From WM-3-3 sp041660045 (GTDB lineage: Bacteria; Pseudomonadota; Gammaproteobacteria; Methylococcales; Methylomonadaceae): DNA of 64,000 bases. Position numbers and translations under genes: made by a program. This document shows, piece by piece, positions 1 to 7,879 of the stretch (the stretch's first letter is position 1; the number at the start of each line of letters is the position of its first letter). The stretch covers positions 203,351 to 267,350 of the forward strand of contig JBAZXA010000006.1 in NCBI GenBank assembly GCA_041660045.1, read 5' to 3'. The notes beneath the pieces are model-generated. The model did no database searches. It was not told where the DNA came from and saw nothing but the letters and a program-made list of their open reading frames with translations.

Positions 1-1
1 T

Positions 2-85
2 TACAATGTTCAAACTAAGCGTTTGACCCAATCGATGTTTGCGGATGTTTTTTTATCAATAAGCCAAGTTTTGGAGTTGGCGTGA
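2..85 (+). CDS. 3' end of an unidentified upstream gene (partial)
   Basis: One frame is open from the left edge of the window and closes with TGA at 83-85. It encodes about 27 residues ending in Val-Leu-Glu-Leu-Ala. Its stop overlaps the GTG start of uvrC in a GTGA arrangement, which is typical of translationally coupled genes. The other two forward frames have stops within this stretch. The fragment is too short to recognise. In many gammaproteobacteria the gene before uvrC is the response regulator uvrY/gacA, but I do not see its C-terminal signature here. Confidence 0.5.
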   Translation, partial: YNVQTKRLTQSMFADVFLSISQVLELA

Positions 86-1926
86 ATTTAGAAAACCCGA
101 TCAAGCCTTTTGATGTTAAAGTTTTTTTAAAAACATTAACTGAACGTCCGGGCATCTATAAAATGATGGACGACAAAGGCGATATCATTTATATCGGTAA
201 AGCTAAAAACCTAAAAAATCGCGTCTCCAGCTATTTTAAAAGCCAAGGGGCCACACCAAAACAACAAGCAATGGTCGCTAAAATTAGCGCAATAGAAGTG
301 ACGGTCACCCGTACAGAAGGTGAGGCCTTACTATTGGAATGCCAGCTTATTAAGCGTTTCCAGCCACGTTACAACATTTGTCTACGGGATGATAAGTCGT
401 TTCCGTTTATTTTTATTTCAAGCGAACAAGATTTTCCCCAAATTACATTCCACCGGGGTGCAAAAAGAAAACGCGGTAAATATTTTGGCCCTTATCCGAG
501 TGCTGGTGCTGTAAGGGAGACCCTAAAATTGCTACAAAAGATATTTCCGGTGCGCCAATGCGATGATAGTGTCTATAACAACCGCTCCAGGCCTTGTTTA
601 CAGTATCAAATTGAGCGATGTACTGGGCCGTGTGTCGGTTTGATTGATAAAATCAGCTATGCCCAAGACATAGCAAGTACAATCCTATTCTTGGAGGGGC
701 AAGGGAGTTTGCTGATAGACCAACTGATAATAAAAATGGAACAAGCTGCGGCTAAGCTTGAATATGAGTTAGCGGCTAATTATCGGAACCAAATCACTAA
801 ACTCAGGACGGTCTTGGAAAAACATTTTGTGCATGGTGAACGTGGCGATGTTGATATTATTGCTTGTGCAACAAAAGCTGGCATTGCTTGTATCCAAGTT
901 TTTTTTATCCGTAATGGGCAAAGTTTAGGCAATAAGTTATTTTTCCCTAAAATTACGGATGATTATCTACCAGACAGTGTATTACAGGCTTTTATTCCGC
1001 AATATTATTTAGAAAGACAAGTGCCGTATGAATTAATAGTAAGCCATGAATTAGAAGAAGAGGCATTATTGATCGAAGTCTTAAGCAAGCAAGCCAAACA
1101 CAGTGTTAGCCTATCTAGCCGGGTAAGAGGTGAGCGCTTAAAATGGCTGGAAATGGCTAGTACCAATGCCGAAAATTCATTAATGAGTAAATTATCCGAT
1201 AAACAAGGGATATATGCCCGTTTTTTGAGCTTACAGGAAGAATTAGGTTGTATCGAGTTACCCAAACGCTTGGAATGTTTTGATATTAGCCATACGCAAG
1301 GTGACCAAACGGTAGCGTCATGTGTGGTGTTTGACCGGGAAGGCCCGGTAAAATCGGCTTATCGCCGCTTTAATATAGAGGGCATTACGGGTGGGGATGA
1401 TTATGCCGCGATTCATCAAGCCGTTTATAGGCGCTTTAAACGCCTAAAACAAGGCGAACATATAGCACCGGACATCCTATTTATCGATGGTGGCAAGGGT
1501 CAAGTGGCGCAAGCAGAAAAGGCATTAGCAGATTTAGAGATAAACAATGTTATGATAGTAGGCGTTTCCAAAGGCCCAGACCGTAAGCCGGGTATGGAAA
1601 AATTGATTTTAGTGGATCAAGAACAGCCACTTGCTGTTACACCGGGGGCTAGTGGACTATTATTGATTCAACATATTCGGGACGAGGCGCACCGATTTGC
1701 AATCACTGGCCATCGGCAACGACGTAGTAAAGCTAAAAATCAGTCGGTGTTGGAAACAATTTCCGGATTAGGCGCTAAGCGGCGGCAACTTTTATTAAAA
1801 CAGTTTGGTGGCCTGCAAGGCATTTCCAGGGCTGGAATAGATGCACTTTGTAGTATAGATGGCATTAGCCGACAATTAGCACAACGAATTTACGATAGTC
1901 TCCATCAAGATGACAGTGGAATTTAA
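82..1926 (+). CDS. uvrC: UvrABC nucleotide excision repair subunit C
   Basis: UvrC makes both the 3' and 5' incisions around a DNA lesion after UvrB has been loaded by UvrA. The 614-residue product has the family layout. An N-terminal GIY-YIG nuclease domain is visible (PGIYKM and IIYIGKAKNLKNR near residues 25-50). A UVR motif region for UvrB contact lies near residues 205-240, followed by the RNase H-like 3' half. A C-terminal helix-hairpin-helix pair ends the protein (ISGLGAKRRQLLLKQFGG). The start is GTG with GGAG at 73-76. The end overlaps pgsA by 17 bases, so the two are probably co-translated. Confidence 0.97.
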   Translation: MNLENPIKPFDVKVFLKTLTERPGIYKMMDDKGDIIYIGKAKNLKNRVSSYFKSQGATPKQQAMVAKISAIEVTVTRTEGEALLLECQLIKRFQPRYNICLRDDKSFPFIFISSEQDFPQITFHRGAKRKRGKYFGPYPSAGAVRETLKLLQKIFPVRQCDDSVYNNRSRPCLQYQIERCTGPCVGLIDKISYAQDIASTILFLEGQGSLLIDQLIIKMEQAAAKLEYELAANYRNQITKLRTVLEKHFVHGERGDVDIIACATKAGIACIQVFFIRNGQSLGNKLFFPKITDDYLPDSVLQAFIPQYYLERQVPYELIVSHELEEEALLIEVLSKQAKHSVSLSSRVRGERLKWLEMASTNAENSLMSKLSDKQGIYARFLSLQEELGCIELPKRLECFDISHTQGDQTVASCVVFDREGPVKSAYRRFNIEGITGGDDYAAIHQAVYRRFKRLKQGEHIAPDILFIDGGKGQVAQAEKALADLEINNVMIVGVSKGPDRKPGMEKLILVDQEQPLAVTPGASGLLLIQHIRDEAHRFAITGHRQRRSKAKNQSVLETISGLGAKRRQLLLKQFGGLQGISRAGIDALCSIDGISRQLAQRIYDSLHQDDSGI

Positions 1927-2479
1927 CTTACCAACTAACCTTACGTTGCTAAGAATCGCGTTAATTCCGTTCTTAATTGCAATTTTTTATATGCCCTGGG
2001 CTTATGCTAACCAGATTTGTGCGTTGATTTTCATTATAGCGGGCATAACGGATTGGTTGGATGGCTATCTTGCACGAAAAATGGATAAGGAAACAGCATT
2101 TGGGGCGTTTTTAGATCCAGTTGCTGATAAATTAATGGTTGCTATTGTTTTAGTCTTGATTGTTCAGCAACAAGCCAGTCCATATTTGGCTGTGCCTGCC
2201 GCGGTGATTATTGGACGTGAGATAACAATAGCCTCATTACGGGAGTGGATGGCTGAAATTGGCCAACGGGCAAAAGTAAAAGTATCCCAATTGGGAAAAT
2301 TGAAAACAAGTATGCAGATGCTGGCAATTACTTTACTACTGTATAGGGAAGATTTGATCGGCATACCCATCAATGCTTTGGGCTATATATTTTTATATAT
2401 CTCAGCGGCATTAACGCTTTGGTCTATGGTGAATTATTTAAGGGCGGCTGTGGCCGCCTTGGCTGAGCAACAGCCATAG
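1910..2479 (+). CDS. pgsA: CDP-diacylglycerol--glycerol-3-phosphate 3-phosphatidyltransferase
   Basis: PgsA is an inner-membrane enzyme that joins CDP-diacylglycerol and glycerol-3-phosphate to form phosphatidylglycerol phosphate, the committed step to phosphatidylglycerol and cardiolipin. The 189-residue protein carries the CDP-alcohol phosphatidyltransferase signature. DG-x2-AR-x8-G-x3-D-x3-D is seen as DGYLAR followed by GAFLDPVADK near residues 48-73. Several hydrophobic segments flank it. It overlaps the end of uvrC, and the uvrC-pgsA pair is conserved in gammaproteobacteria. Confidence 0.95.
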   Translation: MTVEFNLPTNLTLLRIALIPFLIAIFYMPWAYANQICALIFIIAGITDWLDGYLARKMDKETAFGAFLDPVADKLMVAIVLVLIVQQQASPYLAVPAAVIIGREITIASLREWMAEIGQRAKVKVSQLGKLKTSMQMLAITLLLYREDLIGIPINALGYIFLYISAALTLWSMVNYLRAAVAALAEQQP

Positions 2480-2542
2480 CCGCAGACTTAATGGCTTCAG
2501 TAACCTATTTAACAGCATATTGACACGCTGTGAAAGAGAAAC

Positions 2543-3148
2543 ATGGAAAAGGAAAAAGAAATCGAAGCGCTTCAGGATAATGCTGAAACGCAAAATCAAA
2601 TATTGTTGGTTGCATTGAAGTTATTTGCCGAAAAAGGCTACTTCAATACTTCCCTAATCGATATAAAAACAATGTTGGGTATGAAAACTACCAGTGGCAT
2701 CTACCAGCATTTCCCTAACAAGCAAGCAATAGCAACCACATTGTATGGCAATATTATGGACAGTCTTAGTATATCGATTGACGATATAAGACGGCGTAAT
2801 AAAAAGTCTTCAGAGCAACTGCGTGAAATTGTCGACTTATTGTTTACATTAGCGCATGAGGCGCCTGATGTTATGCGGTTTTTATTGACACTAAACCTTA
2901 ACGAGTTTTTGTCCCAAGAAAAGCCTCCCATGCAAATGCCGCCGAATATAAAAATTATTAAAGTAATTCAATCCGGCATGAGTGCAGGCGAAATTAGAAA
3001 TATTGATCCTTTACTGGCTTATGCTTACTTTTTTGGCATAATTGATACGACACTAAAATTTTTACTGTCAGGTAATTTATCAAAAAGTGTCGAAGTTTAT
3101 CAATCGCAGGCTTGGCTAACCGCTTGGAATACCATAGTCAAAAAATAA
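2543..3148 (+). CDS. TetR/AcrR family transcriptional regulator
   Basis: The 201-residue protein has an N-terminal TetR-type DNA-binding domain. A helix containing ALKLFAEKGYFNTSL is followed by the recognition-helix pattern GIYQHFPNKQAI near residues 50-65. The remaining helical C-terminal part would bind a ligand and dimerise. No target is obvious: it follows pgsA by 63 bases and precedes a small zinc-ribbon gene. TetR proteins usually repress their own or a neighbouring promoter, but I see no clear operator palindrome here. Confidence 0.88.
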   Translation: MEKEKEIEALQDNAETQNQILLVALKLFAEKGYFNTSLIDIKTMLGMKTTSGIYQHFPNKQAIATTLYGNIMDSLSISIDDIRRRNKKSSEQLREIVDLLFTLAHEAPDVMRFLLTLNLNEFLSQEKPPMQMPPNIKIIKVIQSGMSAGEIRNIDPLLAYAYFFGIIDTTLKFLLSGNLSKSVEVYQSQAWLTAWNTIVKK

Positions 3149-3169
3149 GCAGGTTGGATACCTCTATTT

Positions 3170-3355
3170 ATGGCGGATATATTAGCGTTTAAGCTCAAAA
3201 AAAAGGTAAAAAAACAGCAAAGTGATGCTTTGTGCCGTAGTGGTTTCCATAAATGGGAAGTCTTGAATGACCGGCGATTTGACGTAAAACAAGGTAAATT
3301 GGTAACGGCTTACCAATGCACGCATTGTGGTAAGCTAAAGAATACCTTGGTTTAG
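3170..3355 (+). CDS. Small zinc-ribbon-like protein
   Basis: This 61-residue basic protein has a Lys-rich N-terminus. One Cys-x4-His (CRSGFH) and one Cys-x2-Cys (CTHCGK) could together bind one zinc ion. It lies 21 bases after the TetR gene on the same strand, so the two may be co-transcribed. Size and layout fit small nucleic-acid-binding zinc-ribbon proteins found in gammaproteobacteria. I do not recognise a named family, and the function is unknown. Confidence 0.6.
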   Translation: MADILAFKLKKKVKKQQSDALCRSGFHKWEVLNDRRFDVKQGKLVTAYQCTHCGKLKNTLV

Positions 3356-3372
3356 TGTTTAGCTAGGCATAG

Positions 3373-3387
3373 CCCGTTGTAAACGGG
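3373..3387. terminator. Short hairpin between convergent genes
   Basis: A CCCGTT/AACGGG stem of 6 bp with a 3-base loop lies in the 50-base gap between the converging zinc-ribbon gene and dacC-like gene. No T-tract follows on either strand, so it is at best a weak terminator. Confidence 0.3.
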
Positions 3388-3405
3388 TAAGTTAAACTTG
3401 GGTGC

Positions 3406-4587
3406 TTATTTGGCTGCCTTTTTACTGCTGCTATTCGTCTTGACAGGCTTTTTAGGTGGGGTAGCAGCTTTTTTGTTTAAAGTTTTGACTGCTGTAGCTT
3501 TTGTCTTAAGCATAGGAGATGATTTTTTATTGACCACTGCCGTTTTCTTGTGCTGAGTTTTAACTGGTTTAGTATTAGTGACTGGTTTTTTGCTTAGTTT
3601 TGCGGTGTTAATTACTTTTGCGGGTGCTTTAGTTTTGCTTACCCTACTCTTGCTAATTTTAGGGCGGGGTATGGGTTTAAAGGCTTTTTGCAGGGATACT
3701 GAACTGGCGGCATGTTCACCACAAGCCAGCTGGTAAGGGGGTGTGCTAGCAACATGTTCGTCACTGGCATAAATGCTTTTAGGTGCATGGCCATCATATT
3801 TGTTAGTGAAGCCAGCATCCATAATGTTATACATTAATTGATAACGTTCTTTGCTGCTTGTGCCGCCTAGGATCACACCGATTAAGTGCCGGCCATTTTG
3901 TCTGGCTGCTGCCAATAAATTATAACCCGAGCCACATGTAAAGCCGGTTTTTAAGCCTTCTGCGCCAGGATAATTGGCTGTAAAAGCATTAATACCCTTA
4001 AGGGTTTGCCCCTTGTAATTAAAGTTATGATTGCCGAAATATTGATAATATTCGGGAAAATCATGTTGTAGGCGTAGCGCTAATAAAGCCATATCCCGTG
4101 ATGTCGTAATTTGTTGTAGGTGTGGCAGGCCTGTTGCGTTCATAAATTGGCTGCTAGACATGCCTAAAGCATGTGCTTTTGCTGTCATCATTTGAGCAAA
4201 ATTGGCCTCATTTCCGCCGATTTCTTCAGCTAGGACAACTGCCGCATCATTTGCCGAACGCATGATAGTTGCGAGTATGGCTTCTTCGGTGGTTAAGTGT
4301 TCGCCTTGGCGTAGGCCTAATCTACTTTTAGGCTGGCTTGCGGCATGGGCAGACACGGTCACTGGACTCGATAAACGTAACCGGCCTGATTTTAAGGACT
4401 CGAAAGTTAAATAGATCGTCATAACCTTTGTTAAAGATGCTGGGAACCATGGCTGGGATGCATCTTGTTCATGAATAACCATACCATTTTCCGCATCGAC
4501 CACGATAGCAGCATGACGGGCATAGCTACTGGTGGATGCGCTTACTAGGATTAGGAAAACAAAAAAAACAAATTTTATATCGGTCAT
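3406..4587 (-). CDS. D-alanyl-D-alanine carboxypeptidase (PBP5/6 type) with basic C-terminal tail
   Basis: Penicillin-binding proteins of the PBP5/6 type trim the terminal D-alanine from peptidoglycan pentapeptides in the periplasm. A signal peptide covers about residues 1-23. All three active-site motifs are present: SLTK (Ser51, Lys54), SAN (Ser111-Asn113) and KTG near residue 213. The catalytic domain ends around residue 275. Instead of the usual PBP5 C-terminal beta domain with a membrane-anchor helix, the last 90 or so residues are a Lys/Ala/Pro/Thr-rich tail with repeated KKPVKT-like and KKAA-like units, resembling histone H1. Catalytic assignment is firm. The tail's role is unknown; binding to peptidoglycan, teichoic-like polymers or DNA is speculation. 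Confidence 0.9.
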   Translation of the reverse strand: MTDIKFVFFVFLILVSASTSSYARHAAIVVDAENGMVIHEQDASQPWFPASLTKVMTIYLTFESLKSGRLRLSSPVTVSAHAASQPKSRLGLRQGEHLTTEEAILATIMRSANDAAVVLAEEIGGNEANFAQMMTAKAHALGMSSSQFMNATGLPHLQQITTSRDMALLALRLQHDFPEYYQYFGNHNFNYKGQTLKGINAFTANYPGAEGLKTGFTCGSGYNLLAAARQNGRHLIGVILGGTSSKERYQLMYNIMDAGFTNKYDGHAPKSIYASDEHVASTPPYQLACGEHAASSVSLQKAFKPIPRPKISKSRVSKTKAPAKVINTAKLSKKPVTNTKPVKTQHKKTAVVNKKSSPMLKTKATAVKTLNKKAATPPKKPVKTNSSSKKAAK

Positions 4588-4836
4588 TTAATGGAACTAT
4601 TCATTTAGGGATAAGGGATTTTTCAGCCATGCAATAGAACAAATATTGCTTAATTAGGTGTTTAAATTACACCTAAGTTAAAAAAATGTTCTGGTGGTAG
4701 CTAGATAAAATCGGGATAAGTTAACAATTTAGGTTAACTATGTTTTATAGGTATAGACTATTGCTAAATTTTAGCAACTATTACGCAGGCCAGCAATGGC
4801 GTAAGCGGGCTAAATTTCTATTCGCGCTAGCAGTTG

Positions 4837-5940
4837 TTAATGTGGTAAAGCGATTTTTGTACAAGCGTAAGGGGGTAAGCCTTGACAAACACCCCAAGCA
4901 TCGCCAAAACCGCCTTCTTGGGTAGGTTTCCATTTTTCTGAATAAGCTTCGAAGGCAACGCCGGACCATTTTTTCTTAGCTAATTTTTTGAAAGTTTCTT
5001 GTATGATACGAACTTGGTTTTTTGGCCCTGCTAGCCCACAATGTTGTTTTGTGTGTTTGTTGAATTCTGTACCACCAGCTGGCGCGTTAGGCCAGCCAAA
5101 TTCAGTGACAATTATTTCTTTATCTGGATAAGTTTGATTTAACGTCTGCATACGGGCGATATGGAAGTCAGCCGCATTTTTGGCAGAAGTGCAAGGATAT
5201 GCCGCAGAATATTTGTTTTCCCACCATGGGAATATATTGATGCCTACCCAGTCCACTTGTTTATCAAAGATGGTTTTTTGACAGGGTTTTGAGCGGTCAC
5301 ACCATTCCCACCAAGTATCTATGGTAGTGATGGGTTGAGTAACGCCTGCGGCGCGTAAGCTAGTGATGCACCGGCTAATTTCGCCATCAAATTCCTTGCC
5401 ATGCCGAGTCCTGAGCTCAGAACCACAGCTTAATTTGATAATGGTTTTAGGAAACGCTTTAGCCACTTCTATGCCACTTTGGATGGATTGGCTGTTTACC
5501 TTGATGTCGTTGTCTAACCAAATGATTGCAATTACTTTTAGGTGCCGTTCTTCTGCCGCCGCGAAGGTGTATTCCAAGCCATTTAGTACACCATAAGTCA
5601 TAATGCATCTAAAGGGTGTATTACGGACTATGTTGTCTAAAAGGGTATTGATCAATTCCCGCGGAGGGTATGAACCAAAGTCGGGGTTAAGATCGCCCAC
5701 ATAAGGGCTGAAGGCGAGGCATTGCAAGGGCTCTTTATTTTTTATGGTTTTGGCAGCCGGCGTTGCTGTAGGATTGCCCTTTGCGAAGCTTGGGTTAGCC
5801 AATAAGCAAATGCACAGAGCAAAAGCTACGGCAATAAAACTTAGTAAGCCGCGGTGTTGAATCAGTTGGGAAATGCCAAAATATTGCATAGTTATGGACA
5901 AGTGGCTAAATGGGAGGCTTGATCGGGAGTATTTTCCCAT
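4837..5940 (-). CDS. Exported glycoside hydrolase, GH17-like
   Basis: The 367-residue protein has an N-terminal hydrophobic segment (roughly residues 30-50, ending ANPSFAKG) that looks like a signal peptide or anchor. The mature part resembles GH17-type beta-1,3-glucanase barrels. It opens with LAFSPYVGDLNPDFGSYP and has a WVGINIFPWW segment. VTEFGWPNAP fits the strand carrying the catalytic nucleophile Glu. These enzymes hydrolyse or remodel beta-1,3-glucans. A second start at residue 18 (MQYFGIS) would bring the hydrophobic segment closer to the N-terminus. It stands alone between the dacC-like gene and cysJ. A glycosyltransferase partner, as in cyclic glucan synthesis, is not in the window. 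Confidence 0.75.
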   Translation of the reverse strand: MGKYSRSSLPFSHLSITMQYFGISQLIQHRGLLSFIAVAFALCICLLANPSFAKGNPTATPAAKTIKNKEPLQCLAFSPYVGDLNPDFGSYPPRELINTLLDNIVRNTPFRCIMTYGVLNGLEYTFAAAEERHLKVIAIIWLDNDIKVNSQSIQSGIEVAKAFPKTIIKLSCGSELRTRHGKEFDGEISRCITSLRAAGVTQPITTIDTWWEWCDRSKPCQKTIFDKQVDWVGINIFPWWENKYSAAYPCTSAKNAADFHIARMQTLNQTYPDKEIIVTEFGWPNAPAGGTEFNKHTKQHCGLAGPKNQVRIIQETFKKLAKKKWSGVAFEAYSEKWKPTQEGGFGDAWGVCQGLPPYACTKIALPH

Positions 5941-6052
5941 TCAGTTGGCTGATATTCAAGTTGGCTATTAAGCGTAAGCGTGATCATGAACAAATAGCCA
6001 ATATGAACAGGGTAAAGGAAAACTTTATGCGCCTAAGATAGGCAAGTATCAA

Positions 6053-7810
6053 CTAATAAACATCGCGGACATAACGTTTATCTTTTTTTAGTTGATTGAC
6101 ATATTCGATAGCCTGCTGATCAGACAGCTTAGCTTGTGAGACAATGACATCATGTAATGCCTTGTCAACATCTTTGGCCATATTGTAGGCATCGCCACAA
6201 ACAAAAAAGTAGGCGCCTTGTTCTAACCAAGCAAATAATTCAGCAGCTTGCTCGCGCATACGGTCTTGTACATAAATTTTTTCTTGTTGATCCCTGGAAA
6301 AAGCCAGATCTAAACGGTTGAGCAAGCCGCTTTGCTGCATACTTTCAAGTTCCTCACGGTAGATAAAATCAGTGGCGGCATTACGGTCACCAAAAAATAA
6401 CCAGTTTTTTCCGCTTGCTTGTCTAAATTCACGTTCTTGCAAGAACGCCCTGAAAGGTGCAATACCAGTGCCAGGGCCAACCATAATCATAGGTAAGCTA
6501 TTATCTTCCGGTACTCTAAACACCTTGTTGGGAATAAAAAAACAACGCACGTCGGTAGCTGGTGTTACCCTATCGGCAAGAAAAGTGGAGCATACGCCTT
6601 TATGTGAGCGGTTAAAACTTTCATAGCGGACACTAGCGACAGTTAAATGTACGGTATCAGGATATTTTTTGCTACTGGAAGAAATTGAATAGGCACGATG
6701 TTGCAAGGGCTTAAGTAAGGCCAAAAACTCAGCTGCCGAGAATTCCATATTGGGGAATTGCAATAACAAGTCTAATATATCCCGTCCCCATAGATAATCA
6801 GCTAATTTTTCTTTGTCAGCTAACGCTAAAATGCCATTTATTTCTTGGTCACCCGAGCGTTTGGCGATTTCTTCAACCAGTTCTTTAGCGGGTTGTTTAA
6901 TCTCATAATGGTTTAGTAAAGCAGTTCTTAGGGGCATAAGTTGGCCGTTTACTGGCTCGTCTTCATCACCTTTGCAAGCTATTGCTTTAACTATATCCTC
7001 GACCAATTCTGGGCAATTGACGGGTACCACACAAAGGGCATCACCTGCTTCATAGCTTAAGCCTGAACCGACTATAGAAATTTCATAATGGCGGATTTCT
7101 TTGGATGAAGCCGGTGTAGTGACGAGGCGGTTGACTAGTAGCTTGGCCGGGAATGGATTTTTACGATGATACAGCGGTTTTTCGCTAGTGCCAGTTGCTG
7201 TGGAATCAACAACAATCGTAGCTGTGTTTGATAATCCAGCAGCCATATGGGGAATGACGGCAGCTATCCAGCTTGCTGCGGGTTCTTCAAAAGCAACGTC
7301 ACAATCAGTGCGTTCGTGCAGGCGTGTCGCGCCAAGCTCAGCTAGGCGGTTATCCCAATCTATACCGGCTTTGCAAAAATAGTCATAGCTAGTGTCCCCT
7401 AAAGCCAATACCGAAAATTTCATTTGTTTTAATGAAGGGGCTGAGTTTTCGCAAATGGCATCCCATAAAATTTGGGCATTATCGGGCATATCACCTTCGC
7501 CGTAAGTGCTGGTAATAATCAAAACATATTCCATGCTAGTAAGCGCAGTAAGTTCGACTGCGTCCATGCTATAGACTATAGGTTTTAGGCCATGGCTTTT
7601 GGCACTGTCAGCAGCATCATTAGCAACGGATTCAGCATTTCCGGTTTGGCTGCCGTAAAGGATATTGATGATACGGCTAGCGCTTTGTTCGGTATTGCCT
7701 GCGCTTTGTAGCAGATGGCTGTGTAGCCCTGCAAAAAAACCACTAAGCCAAGCTTTTTGGTTCTCGCTATACGGGGCATCAACAGGTATTGAAGGTATTT
7801 TCATAAGCAT
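6053..7810 (-). CDS. cysJ: NADPH-dependent diflavin reductase, sulfite reductase flavoprotein alpha subunit
   Basis: CysJ passes electrons from NADPH through FAD and FMN to the sirohaem subunit CysI for assimilatory sulfite reduction. The 585-residue protein matches the family in length and order. An N-terminal flavodoxin domain (GSQTGNAE near residue 53, TSTYGEGDMPD, LGDTSYDYFC) is followed by an FAD-binding domain (RAYSISSS) and an NADPH domain (GPGTGIAPFRAF, CGDAYNMAKDV). It ends in the characteristic RYVRDVY C-terminus. No cysI or cysH is adjacent. It follows the long glutamate synthase gene on the same strand with a 69-base gap, so the two may be one transcript. Serving that enzyme as electron donor is an alternative role. 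Confidence 0.9.
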   Translation of the reverse strand: MLMKIPSIPVDAPYSENQKAWLSGFFAGLHSHLLQSAGNTEQSASRIINILYGSQTGNAESVANDAADSAKSHGLKPIVYSMDAVELTALTSMEYVLIITSTYGEGDMPDNAQILWDAICENSAPSLKQMKFSVLALGDTSYDYFCKAGIDWDNRLAELGATRLHERTDCDVAFEEPAASWIAAVIPHMAAGLSNTATIVVDSTATGTSEKPLYHRKNPFPAKLLVNRLVTTPASSKEIRHYEISIVGSGLSYEAGDALCVVPVNCPELVEDIVKAIACKGDEDEPVNGQLMPLRTALLNHYEIKQPAKELVEEIAKRSGDQEINGILALADKEKLADYLWGRDILDLLLQFPNMEFSAAEFLALLKPLQHRAYSISSSSKKYPDTVHLTVASVRYESFNRSHKGVCSTFLADRVTPATDVRCFFIPNKVFRVPEDNSLPMIMVGPGTGIAPFRAFLQEREFRQASGKNWLFFGDRNAATDFIYREELESMQQSGLLNRLDLAFSRDQQEKIYVQDRMREQAAELFAWLEQGAYFFVCGDAYNMAKDVDKALHDVIVSQAKLSDQQAIEYVNQLKKDKRYVRDVY

Positions 7811-7879
7811 TTTTAAGCAAATAGGATTAGTTTGGCTATTTTACCTAATTAGTAAGCTAGCCAAATTATATTAATTAAT

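Noticed and set aside
4740..4925. 61-codon plus-strand frame overlapping the end of the GH17-like gene
   Set aside because: Its second half is antisense to the coding end of the GH17-like gene, it has no ribosome-binding site, and the basic composition is what antisense reading produces.
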